Translations under genes and position numbers: made by a program
Part shown: one piece after another, positions 28,601-30,802 of the stretch
How the letters are laid out: each line of letters begins with the position of its first letter
Position numbering within the stretch: position 1 is the first letter of the stretch
Origin: Branchiostoma floridae
Lineage: Eukaryota; Chordata; Leptocardii; Amphioxiformes; Branchiostomatidae
DNA: 30,802 nt
Direction of reading: 5' to 3'
Assembly (NCBI RefSeq): GCF_000003815.2
Contig: NC_049996.1
Coordinates: forward strand, 2,371,883 to 2,402,684
Notes under the pieces: model-generated
The model's input: the letters and a program-made list of their open reading frames with translations, nothing else
Told to the model about the DNA's origin: nothing
Database searches by the model: none

Positions 28601-30454
28601 GTGTAAGGCCACACAAAATTAGTTTTTTTCTCAGATGTTAAAGAAACTAAGGGGCCCATCATTGAACTTGACCTTCATTTTTCTGACCCCTACCCTCCTC
28701 CTAAATATCATCAGGATCCATCCAAGGCTTCTCGAGTTATGCTGTTGACACACTCAGACACACAAACAACAATGGAAAAAATTGAGTGCTAATGTCATAG
28801 AATACTAAAGTCAAAACAGAAGATATGAAGAACAAAAATAAATGAATACTGTTTCAGCTATGCCATACTATAATTATTTTTTATGTGTGTTAAGTCATTT
28901 GTCCAACCCTCCTGACCACTTAGGTTGGTAATGCTGGCAACTTTTGCGGGGCCAAACTTTTTCTTTATTTGCACGATTACATCAGTTTTGGCGTTCCCAA
29001 AGGATGTCATCCATATAATCAAACCAGCATGGCCTAATAGGCTAACGGTAGCCAGTTAGATGCCAAGTCCGACAGAGAAGGATGGCAACACCCAATGGTC
29101 AGATTTATCACAGACATGATGAATACGTCTACTTGCCTGGCATAATGATTCCAGCATGTTCTGTGATCCCTTGATCTTTTCCACAGGTTTTCTATGAAAA
29201 GGCAGTTAGCGGTATTGCAGGTCGATCGCTGGTCTTAATCACTGTCTATCCATCATACACACTTCTCAAGGACAGTTCTAACATTCTTTGACCTATAGAA
29301 GATGCTAGAAAGCTGAAGTTTTTCTCAATGATTGAATCATGATTTTTTGGCAATGATTGGTCAATGGATTGATTGGCTTAATGCTGGATGGTTAGTTAGG
29401 AGCTAAACTTCAGAAGAGGCTGGAAATGTGTGATTGGTTCATGGATTGGTTGGCAATGATTGGTATATGGATTGGTTAGCAATGATTGGTCCGTGGAATG
29501 ATTGGCTTCATGCTGGTTGGTTAGTTTGGAGCTTTACTTCTGAAGAGGCTGTGAGTGTGATTGGTTCATGGATTGGTTGGCAATGATTGGTTCATGGAAA
29601 TTGGTTCAATGCCAGTTGGTTAGTTTATCTTCAGAAGGGGCAATGGATCTCTGGGAATAGCAGGTTATTCCTCCAGCAGAAATAAAGATATTGATTGATT
29701 GATAAATGAGATAACCATTTATATAAAAAGTTCGGTATATTTTTTAGAGTACCATGTACAAAGACTGTTCCTATGTTTAACTTAAACACTATTTTAAGCC
29801 TTCTTCTGTTACCTTAAATACTTTTTTAGCATTCTCTACATTATAGATGATATGTTAAAAATTGTGGACTTCTGTATACATTATAGCAGAAAGGTAACAT
29901 TGTGTTGTTTCTTGTTGTTATTTACAGCTAACTTTGACATGGCCATCCACAACACCGAGACTGCAGACCTGCCTTGGGTCATCACATTCTGCTCTTCTGG
30001 GCTGGGTGAGTGTATCAGCAAAACAATGATTTTTAATGTTTTATCATATCAGTGATGATGATAATGATTAGCCTGTCAGTGAGTACCATCCTCAAGGGAA
30101 AGTATTGAGCCAGTGGTCACTACAGAGGATGATACACAGGCTGGATGATGATTGTATCAAAGTATTTTCTTAATTTTTGTTGTTGTTGTTTTTCCAGATT
30201 GTTTATCAGACACTAGTCAGAAGAAGCTTGCCGCCATGTTGGACCGGTTGGTAAACATCGGTGGTGTGGACTGTGACGTATCAGACGCCATCTGTGAAAG
30301 ATTAGATGTGGAGTCAGGAACAAGGTTCTACAAGCCTGGACAGGTACAGAAAGGGAAGGGACAACCACTGGGCAGTCTGGACGCACAGGAGGCGGCCATA
30401 GAGATCCTTAAACTTATGCCGGACGTCATCACACTGGACAATGACTCTTTTGAG
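1649..30454 (+). CDS. DNAJC10: DNAJC10 (ERdj5), partial, six internal exons
   Basis: The coding sequence joins 1649-1699, 5547-5632, 8807-8944, 10307-10397, 29928-30005 and 30198-30454. ERdj5 is an ER-lumen protein-disulfide reductase: its J domain recruits BiP and its thioredoxin domains reduce disulfides of misfolded proteins bound for ER-associated degradation (family knowledge). The joined protein (about 233 residues) aligns without gaps in domain order to vertebrate DNAJC10. It starts with a YDEDPEIITL strand, then the active site CSHC in FYSPRCSHCHDLAP, a cis-Pro YPS motif, the linker VTASVTDLW, and then Trxb1 with ITFCSSGLDC and VDCDVSDAIC. Every junction is GT-AG with compatible phase (1-1, 1-1, 0-0, 0-0, 1-1, 1-1, then 0). 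The J domain and signal peptide are upstream of the window; the remaining Trx domains and KDEL-type tail are downstream. No stop or frameshift interrupts the exons, so the gene looks functional. Confidence 0.93.
1745..1840 (+). pseudogene. LINE reverse-transcriptase C-terminal fragment
   Basis: One frame reads WFFPRTIIEWNSLPPVRA then SSFKCRYLIHVAS and a TGA stop at 1838-1840. The FFPRTI-x-x-WN-x-LP signature followed by an S-x-x-F-K motif is the usual C-terminus of reverse transcriptases of Jockey/CR1-like non-LTR retrotransposons. Only about 31 codons remain. This is a 5'-truncated relic in sense orientation within the intron; the clade is not resolved. Confidence 0.7.
2522..2621. other. Assembly gap (100 N)
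   Basis: A run of exactly 100 N, probably of unknown real size. The exons on either side of this intron join in frame, so no coding exon need be hidden here. Confidence 0.99.
2783..3063. mobile_element. MITE with long terminal inverted repeats, 281 bp
   Basis: The left end (TGCTGTAAATGAGTTTAAG) and the complement of the right end (TACTGTAAATGCCTTGAAG) stay similar for about 80 bp, including a GTGATTTGATTTTG-like block. The end words match the shorter elements at 14452-14657 and 15539-15750, so all three belong to one superfamily, here in an older, more diverged long-arm form. Confidence 0.7.
3665..3764. other. Assembly gap (100 N)
   Basis: A second run of exactly 100 N. It cuts into a SINE-like sequence that resumes at 3765, so the gap may reflect assembly failure at a repeat. 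Confidence 0.99.
3774..3842 (+). repeat. SINE body fragment
   Basis: The segment around GCCCTTGAGAAAGGCACTTTACAC resembles the body of the element at 25089-25310 read on the opposite strand (GTGCCCTTAGGAAAGTCACT). It is truncated on the left by the assembly gap, so no tRNA-like head is visible. Confidence 0.55.
3846..4060 (+). repeat. Dispersed repeat, GGTCC-rich, copy 1
   Basis: The block with TCAGTGACCGGATGTTGGAC and CTGGGGCTTACAGTTCCAAG matches 24270-24470 in the same order, and is found inverted at 16920-17090. Copies are about 70-80% similar by eye. No coding capacity or clear termini are visible. Confidence 0.65.
4434..4891. mobile_element. 458-bp TIR element with internal 43-bp palindrome
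   Basis: The ends CAGTCAAACCTGTCTATAGC and the complement of CTTATACAGGTTTGACTG form an imperfect TIR of about 25 bp containing GCGGCCAC. TGTA flanks both ends (4430-4433 and 4892-4895) and may be a 4-bp target duplication. The interior repeats GTGGCCACTATAG words. No transposase is present. CAGTCAAACCT ends are common in animal DNA transposons, including pogo-like ones, but pogo makes a TA duplication, so the superfamily is open. Confidence 0.82.
4595..4637. repeat. Perfect palindrome, 21-bp arms, 1-base spacer
   Basis: The left arm starts GTTGAATTTCAAGACGATCG and the right arm ends with its exact complement; all 21 positions pair around a single C at 4616. It sits inside the 458-bp TIR element and could extrude as a cruciform or form a hairpin RNA if transcribed. 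Confidence 0.95.
5547..5632 (+). CDS. DNAJC10: DNAJC10 exon: Trx1 active site CSHC
   Basis: This 86-bp exon encodes (E)QTVRQSDDIWFINFYSP followed by RCSHCHDLAPA. It holds the catalytic CxxC of the first thioredoxin domain, CSHC, at codons 5603-5614. The WFINFYSP core strand and the HDLAP helix start are hallmarks of ERdj5 Trx1. The Ser-His spacing residues are the same as I recall for vertebrate ERdj5, whose later domains use CPPC, CHPC and CGPC. The acceptor is TTCTGCAG and the donor GTGAGT at 5633; the exon ends in phase 0. Confidence 0.95.
5731..5860. repeat. Foldback element, copy 1
   Basis: The left arm around TTTTTGGAAATGATCAAA and the right arm around TTTCCAAAATCTATGC are imperfect reverse complements, with TTTCAGG and CCTGAAA pairing between them. 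It is a more diverged relative of the element immediately downstream. Confidence 0.6.
5878..6065. repeat. Foldback element, copy 2, 188 bp
   Basis: GATACCATATGTT at the left end and its complement AACATATGGTATC at the right end begin arms that continue through AAGCAACTGGATAG and CTATCCAGTTGCTT to a centre near 5970. Part of one arm reappears at 13782-13880, so this is a dispersed family. No target duplication or coding sequence is seen. Confidence 0.8.
6369..6670. repeat. Degenerate repeat with GGCCAATCAG motif
   Basis: Four or five imperfect units each pair a CCAAT word (near 6425, 6485, 6532 and 6618) with a following GGCTG...AGTAA...TT-TGCC/GTCC block. Spacing is irregular (about 50-107 bp). 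CCAAT is also the core NF-Y site, but no function is shown. Confidence 0.5.
8807..8944 (+). CDS. DNAJC10: DNAJC10 exon: Trx1 C-terminal half
   Basis: This 46-codon exon begins WREVGRELVNVIRIGAVNC and ends RYPSLILYSGSTTR. It covers the second helix, the IGAVNC strand and the cis-proline loop (YPS, Pro codon 8909-8911) of the redox thioredoxin fold. The Cys pair in NCQEDWILC matches a pair conserved in vertebrate ERdj5. The acceptor is TTTGCTTAG (8798-8806) and the donor GTAGGT (8945-8950). Phase 0 on both sides makes it a symmetric exon, skippable without a frameshift, though skipping would break the fold. Confidence 0.95.
8945..10306 (+). other. DNAJC10 intron, 1,362 bp
   Basis: The donor is GTAGGT and the acceptor CCCTAG. 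It contains one hAT MITE (9023-9370). The remaining 9379-10306 is AT-rich and shows no gene or defined element. Confidence 0.85.
9023..9370. mobile_element. hAT-type MITE, 348 bp, intact 8-bp TSD
   Basis: The TIRs are CAGGTTTGTAGCCAGCCTG on the left and the complement of GGTGCTGGCTACAACCCTG on the right. The 8-bp target duplication CTATTAAT is perfect at 9015-9022 and 9371-9378. Interior words such as TCAGTCCCC and CAGTCCCCAG recur near both ends. No transposase is present. A 141-codon open frame crossing it is an accident. Confidence 0.9.
10307..10397 (+). CDS. DNAJC10: DNAJC10 exon: end of Trx1 and linker to Trxb1
   Basis: This 91-bp exon encodes PERYTDEKTTKKMVKFALKQ and VTASVTDLWA. It is the last strand (ERY) and final amphipathic helix of Trx1, followed by the V-x-x-L-W linker that opens the non-catalytic Trxb1 domain. 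The acceptor is CCTACCCTAG and the donor GTAAGG (10398). It leaves in phase 1, and its final G pairs with CT at 29928 to make Ala. The following intron is 19,530 bp. Confidence 0.93.
10489..11101. mobile_element. TIR element, family CAGGGCTC, copy 1 (613 bp)
   Basis: The ends CAGGGCTCAAAAT and ATTTCAAGCCCTG are complementary with one mismatch. The right-terminal 70 bp, with ACAAACTTGCATAT and a preceding TGCACTGCTACAATTTTA block, matches the right end of the element at 12932-13672. No target duplication is obvious. The left end lies about 90 bp downstream of an exon donor. hAT-like by its terminal CAGGG. Confidence 0.72.
11180..11590. repeat. Tandem repeat, 136-bp period, 3 copies
   Basis: The anchor TAGTAAAG lies at 11198, 11334 and 11470, exactly 136 bp apart. 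Each unit contains GGATGACAGCTAAAAGGTC (or a variant), CTGTCATAAG and GTAATGCAGGT. Copies are about 85% alike by eye. No open frame runs through. Confidence 0.85.
11728..12075. repeat. Tandem repeat, 143-159-bp period, 2.3 copies
   Basis: The anchor CCATATCCAAGA occurs at 11728, 11871 and 12030. Units share GGTCTCATCATCATTGT, GATTCAAGGCC and GGCTGCAAAAC blocks. A CATCAT-rich segment varies in length and accounts for the period difference. Confidence 0.8.
12932..13672. mobile_element. TIR element, family CAGGGCTC, copy 2 (741 bp)
   Basis: The ends CAGGGCTCGAAATAC and GTATTTCGAGCCCTG are perfect 15-bp inverted repeats. A second exact 20-bp inverted pair, AACTTGCACCAGTGCAAGTT and its complement, lies subterminally at 12958-12977 and 13579-13598. 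ATGAT flanks both sides (12927-12931 and 13673-13677), a 5-bp possible target duplication; hAT would normally give 8 bp. The interior is AT-rich without a transposase. Confidence 0.85.
13782..13880. repeat. Fragment related to the 5878-6065 foldback family
   Basis: ACAAAAGATAGTAGATGCAT followed by an AAATATTTAACCATT block resembles the complement of the left arm at 5878-6065, with an extra block inserted before TCTATCCAG. The upstream words ATGAAGGTTAGACAT also match near 5690. Confidence 0.45.
13801..14128. repeat. Direct duplication, 172-bp offset
   Basis: The block TTTGCGTACACACATTTATC through CCACTACCCTGTACTGTACT occurs at 13821 and again at 13993, with only a handful of differences over about 130 bp. 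This is a local duplication of an intronic segment. Confidence 0.88.
14452..14657. mobile_element. MITE, 206 bp, TACTGTAAATGCA ends, copy 1
   Basis: The ends TACTGTAAATGCA and TGCATGTACAGTA are inverted repeats with one mismatch. The interior is unusually CpG-rich for the intron (TTAAGTTCGCGATAGC, GCGGCCACCGCG) and repeats GCGGTGGTTTTAA words. It matches 15539-15750 along its whole length. Insertion at TA is likely. Confidence 0.85.
15539..15750. mobile_element. MITE, 212 bp, TACAGTAAATGCA ends, copy 2
   Basis: This is a second copy in the same orientation, roughly 85% similar, 1.1 kb from the first. It shares ATTTAATTTTGCGGTAGC, GCACCATGCACT, GTCTCTTA and GTGCCATGGAAAAATGTTCG. Multiple CpG sites are still intact, which suggests relatively recent spread or protection from methylation decay. 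Confidence 0.85.
15791..16830. repeat. Diverged duplication interrupted by a foldback MITE
   Basis: Segments near 15900-16030 and 16530-16640 share an ordered set of words: TTTGAAGTG-TGATTGGG-TTTAATC-T, GTGTCAGA-GTC-TCCAAT, and nearby CATATCTCTC, TCTGACATTCACT and GTTCTCCCCAGTTGT. Three copies of the CCCCAGTTGT region can be found. Similarity is moderate; copy boundaries are unclear. Confidence 0.5.
16241..16475. mobile_element. Foldback MITE, 235 bp
   Basis: The outer arms AACACTAGTTCACCTTTATC and the complement of GATAAAGGTTAACTAGTGTT pair almost perfectly. An inner pair (ATATCAAGTCGACGGATGGT against CCACTGTCCATTGACTTGAT) continues to a centre with three copies of ATATTGCAGTTTGAA-like words. 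No target duplication is certain. Confidence 0.82.
16920..17090 (-). repeat. Dispersed GGTCC-rich repeat, inverted copy
   Basis: ATTGGTCCAATGTCCGGTCC followed by ACTGAATTTTTTCAGGTC is the complement of the block at 3870-3905. The left part repeats GGTAC and GGTCC words. Confidence 0.6.
17113..17290 (-). repeat. SINE-like element, copy lacking a clear B box
   Basis: The order ACAGTATTGGAAG, CCTTCCACCACCTTTTT, CCTCCCCAACC, GGTAC, TTTTTACACCTG, GTAAAGTG and GGGCACA matches 25089-25230. The tRNA-like head expected after GGTAGCATG is shortened and the B box is lost. Confidence 0.65.
18757..19496. repeat. Tandem array, 125/131-bp units, 6 copies
   Basis: Units start with AAACTTGTGTAT at 18757, 18888, 19013, 19144, 19269 and 19373, giving lengths 131, 125, 131, 125, 104 and 124. 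The 6-bp difference is an extra TGTACA within ACATGTACTGTACATGTACA; the fifth unit has lost that whole block. Units carry ATTGGTGGATGG and AACTTGTCATATG. Short open frames through the array only reflect the repeat. Confidence 0.95.
19590..19692 (-). repeat. MITE end fragment, TGTAAATGC superfamily
   Basis: The complement reads TACCGTAAATGGCTCTAAGT followed by TTGCAGCAATGAAATTTG and GTGGTGGTTTTAAGTTTGCG, matching the ends of the MITEs at 2783-3063 and 15539-15750. The other end may lie near 18730 (TTCGCGGGAAAGTGGCGG), in which case the tandem array expanded inside the MITE. Confidence 0.5.
19961..20010. repeat. (GT)n microsatellite
   Basis: About 25 GT dinucleotides, interrupted by GCGTGCGT and a TTT. 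Likely polymorphic in length. Confidence 0.95.
20070..20222 (-). repeat. Diverged relative of the 26870-27253 element
   Basis: The sequence AAGATAATCCCTACCTACC and the later AAACAGGAAAGAC and TTTTTTCCTAGGCCTTAC blocks are complements of the left half of the element at 26870. It includes an A-run (20091-20104) and a 14-bp hairpin (20126-20161). Confidence 0.55.
20126..20161. repeat. Perfect hairpin, 14-bp stem, 8-base loop
   Basis: AAGGAGCTTTTATC at 20126-20139 pairs exactly with GATAAAAGCTCCTT at 20148-20161. It lies in a repeat remnant. In a eukaryotic intron a terminator role is not indicated. Confidence 0.9.
20525..20620 (+). repeat. tRNA-like SINE head
   Basis: TAGCTCAACTGG (20535-20546) matches the pol III A box consensus TRGCNNAGYNGG. 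AATTCAATCC (20593-20602) is close to a B box. The A-to-B distance is longer than in a normal tRNA, and the sequence between does not fold as a cloverleaf. A tRNA-derived SINE head is more likely than a working tRNA gene. Confidence 0.55.
20721..20888. repeat. 31-bp exact direct repeat
   Basis: A 31-bp word beginning AAACGGGTTTGAGCTAAATT occurs at 20721-20751 and 20858-20888 without mismatch, 137 bp apart. Flanking sequences are not similar, which fits a long duplication bounding a 106-bp insertion, or a local template switch. Confidence 0.9.
21485..21590 (+). repeat. SINE copy with degenerate A and B boxes
   Basis: TGGCAAAGCTAG resembles an A box and GGATTTGATTC a decayed B box. They are followed by ATTGTGTCTTTTGGAAAGGC and ACTTTAGG, the body word shared with 3774-3842 and 25089-25310. 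It is in the opposite orientation to the 25-kb copy. Confidence 0.55.
22263..22285. repeat. (ACTC)n microsatellite
   Basis: About five tandem ACTC units, followed directly by a CG-containing unique block (CACGGCCCGTAACCTCAGTG) that looks like part of a dispersed repeat. Confidence 0.85.
22640..23000. repeat. Diverged direct duplication, ~190-bp offset
   Basis: AGTTGTAAAAAA, CCCTTTATCCTA-TTTC, CTTTTGG-ACA-CCTTATCA and CTTAGCATA-CCT words recur in the same order in two adjacent segments. Similarity is low to moderate. Confidence 0.45.
23069..23350 (+). pseudogene. Dead LINE reverse-transcriptase C-terminal fragment
   Basis: The first frame from 23069 reads ELIQRVDNFKYLGSYIM. After a frame change, the segment from 23139 reads ETRKALAWEATNLDI, a stop, then NKWKVQVFFTLVEPILLFDA and ET before another stop. 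The V-D-x-F-x-Y-L-G-S motif, the R-K-A-L-A-W motif and a V-E-x-x-L-L-x-x-x-E-T motif, in that order, mark the end of the reverse transcriptase of a non-LTR retrotransposon. One frameshift and at least two stops make it non-functional. Confidence 0.78.
24270..24475 (+). repeat. Dispersed GGTCC-rich repeat, copy 2
   Basis: TTGGACCGGTCAAAAAAAAT, TCAGTGGACTGGATATTGGA, GGGCTTACAGGTCCAAG and GATAGTCATTTTTAC follow the same order as 3870-4020. Confidence 0.65.
25089..25310 (-). repeat. tRNA-derived SINE with intact B box
   Basis: On the minus strand the head contains GGTTCGAATCC (complement of 25234-25244), a perfect pol III B box, and an upstream TGACTTAACTGTAGGG that is a decayed A box. The body continues with GTGCCCTTAGGAAAGTCACT, ACCCAGGTGTAAAAATGTAC and a GGTGGAAAG tract. 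Copies or fragments lie at 17113-17290, 3774-3842 and 21485-21590. It does not fold as a plausible tRNA gene beyond the B arm. Confidence 0.75.
25651..26830. repeat. Tandem satellite, 160-bp period, ~6 units plus edges
   Basis: The anchor AGCTGTC occurs at 25954, 26114, 26274, 26434, 26594 and 26753, i.e. at 160, 160, 160, 160 and 159 bp. The 102 bp at 26401-26502 are identical to 26561-26662. Older, diverged units flank it on the left (two copies of ATAAAGTGCTTTTGAAGTTC near 25653 and 25791) and right (to about 26830). Central units are most alike, as expected for a satellite expanding by unequal exchange. Each of the six main units carries AAGATAGCTCCCTTATCTT or a variant. Confidence 0.95.
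26870..27253. mobile_element. 384-bp MITE, CAGTAAGGCCTAGG ends
   Basis: The left end CAGTAAGGCCTAGGAAAAAA and the right end TTTTTTCCTAGGCCTAACTG (27234-27253) are inverted repeats with one mismatch. Similarity extends about 37 bp through TGTTGTGTTTCCTGTTT. TCA flanks both sides (26867-26869 and 27254-27256), a possible 3-bp target duplication. The interior repeats GGTAGGTAGGG near both ends. No transposase is present and the superfamily is unassigned. Confidence 0.82.
28665..28775 (+). repeat. Dispersed repeat tail (TTCTCGAGTTATGCTGTT type)
   Basis: TTGAACTTGACCTTCATTTT followed by a CTGACCCCTACCC tract, AAGGCTTCTCGAGTTATGCT and ACACACTCAGACACACAAAC has the look of repeats found many times in invertebrate and lancelet genomes. 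I recognise the style, not a named family. Only one copy is in the window. Confidence 0.4.
29341..29640. repeat. GATTGG-rich tandem block
   Basis: Twelve ATTGG pentamers (CCAAT on the minus strand) fall within about 280 bp. Short units of the form GGCAATGATTGGTTCATGG alternate with a longer unit containing ATGCTGGTTGGTTAGTTTGG and CTTCAGAAGAGGCT (near 29381, 29511 and 29609). The block ends about 290 bp before the next exon. Confidence 0.85.
29928..30005 (+). CDS. DNAJC10: DNAJC10 exon: Trxb1 first half
   Basis: This 78-bp exon encodes (A)NFDMAIHNTETADLPWVITF followed by CSSGL. It is the start of Trxb1, a thioredoxin fold without a redox CxxC. The PWVITFC strand aligns with the GWLITFC strand of vertebrate ERdj5, and this Cys is matched by another six residues on in the next exon (C-S-S-G-L-D-C). 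The acceptor is TTATTTACAG and the donor GTGAGT at 30006. Phase is 1 on both sides. Confidence 0.93.
30006..30197 (+). other. DNAJC10 intron, 192 bp
   Basis: The donor is GTGAGT. The acceptor is TTTTTCCAG after a (TTG)n and T-rich tract. This is the shortest intron of the window. It holds a short GATGATGATAATGATTA run but no element. Confidence 0.9.
30198..30454 (+). CDS. DNAJC10: DNAJC10 exon: rest of Trxb1 and start of Trxb2
   Basis: This 257-bp exon begins (D)CLSDTSQKKLAAMLDRLVN and contains IGGVDCDVSDAICERLDV, then a lysine-rich loop, SLDAQEAAIEILKLMPDVI, and TLDNDSFE. It completes Trxb1 and enters Trxb2. Cys positions in VDCDVSDAIC match vertebrate ERdj5. The loop around KPGQVQKGKGQPLG is the least conserved part. 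The acceptor is TTTTTCCAG (30189-30197). The donor is GTAAAT at 30455, weaker than the others, and the exon ends in phase 0 after Glu. Reading on past the donor gives a stop at 30548-30550, so intron retention would truncate the protein. Confidence 0.94.
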
Positions 30455-30802
30455 GTAAATCAATCAAACCAAATTATGCAACTGGCACCACTCACTGAGA
30501 CACAGTTCATCTACAATGTACTTAGAGGAAGAGCAATGGTCCCAGGATAAAACCTTGAGGAACACTGTTAGTTTCATGGTCCAAGGACAAAACCTTGGGG
30601 AACACCAGTTACATATAACAATATTTTATACATGACTCTTAAAAAGATCTTAAATCTTAGAATCCTTCAGCAGTTTAATCCTTACCAATAGCCAGAGCTG
30701 TTGCCAGCTTGAATTCTTTTTCCTGTCTCTCTCATTGATTTGAAGCCCAGATTTTTCTGGTTAGATATGTCAGTTTAATCCTATGAAAGTATGTATTCAA
30801 CA
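30455..30802 (+). other. DNAJC10 intron, 5' part
   Basis: The donor is GTAAAT and the intron runs off the window. It includes an imperfect local duplication, GGTCC-AGGA-AAAACCTTG followed by GGAACAC, at 30538-30565 and 30578-30607. Nothing else is recognised. Confidence 0.8.

Larger units (their letters stand above)
10398..29927 (+). other. DNAJC10 giant intron, 19,530 bp
   Basis: The donor is GTAAGG and the acceptor TTATTTACAG. It interrupts the coding sequence right at the Trx1/Trxb1 boundary. Listed elements cover much of it. Stretches where I see nothing definable are 12100-12930, 14130-14450, 14660-15538, 17300-18716, 21590-22260, 23360-24270, 24480-25088, 25310-25650, 27257-28660 and 28780-29340. 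No nested gene is supported on either strand. Confidence 0.85.

Noticed and set aside
29015-29100. tRNA-like head (TGGCCTAATAGGCTAACGG)
   Set aside because: The A-box likeness is weak, there is no B box, and no second copy is in the window.
10398-29927. A nested gene within the giant intron
   Set aside because: All frames are short, unrelated to known families apart from the dead LINE fragment, and mostly coincide with repeats.
30152-30550. 132-codon open frame read from its own ATG
   Set aside because: The real coding part is only 30198-30454, bounded by TTCCAG and GTAAAT; the first and last residues of the frame are intronic.

Overview
The window is eukaryotic genomic DNA, most likely from an amphioxus (Branchiostoma, lancelet). 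The reasons are short exons with GT-AG introns, a chordate-like DNAJC10/ERdj5 protein, AT-rich introns full of ACATGTA-type words, and a high density of short non-autonomous transposons, SINE-like and foldback elements. No bacterial or viral gene was seen. The species call is inference; the gene call is firm.

One gene is present, on the + strand and incomplete at both ends: DNAJC10 (ERdj5), the ER-lumen J-domain/thioredoxin-repeat reductase. Six coding exons join in frame: 1649-1699, 5547-5632, 8807-8944, 10307-10397, 29928-30005 and 30198-30454 (701 coding bases). They encode the first redox thioredoxin domain (Cys-Ser-His-Cys), all of the non-catalytic domain Trxb1, and the first residues of Trxb2. 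The J domain lies upstream of the window; Trxb2 and the later thioredoxin domains lie downstream. Phases at all five internal junctions agree, so no exon is missing, although two 100-N assembly gaps (2522-2621 and 3665-3764) sit in one intron.

Intron sizes are very uneven: 3,847, 3,174, 1,362, 19,530 and 192 bp for the five complete introns. The 19.5-kb intron (10398-29927) fills almost two thirds of the window and carries most of the repeats.

Region by region. 1-1648: a foldback element, then an hAT-type MITE with a perfect 8-bp target duplication. 1700-5546: a LINE tail fragment, two assembly gaps, a long-TIR MITE, a SINE fragment, and a 458-bp MITE holding a 43-bp palindrome. 5633-8806: two adjacent foldback elements and a CCAAT-rich degenerate repeat. 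8945-10306: a second hAT MITE with a perfect 8-bp duplication. 10398-29927: two members of a TIR family starting CAGGGCTC, five tandem arrays (136, about 143-159, 172, about 128 and 160 bp), two 206-212-bp MITEs, a 235-bp foldback element, SINE-like copies, a dead LINE reverse-transcriptase fragment, a 384-bp MITE, and a GATTGG-rich block. 30006-30802: the last exon and short intronic sequence.

I found no new gene system. The most checkable novelties are the DNAJC10 exon structure in this lineage, the two MITEs with intact target duplications, and a 160-bp intronic satellite in which every unit carries an inverted pair of GATA-factor-like sites.
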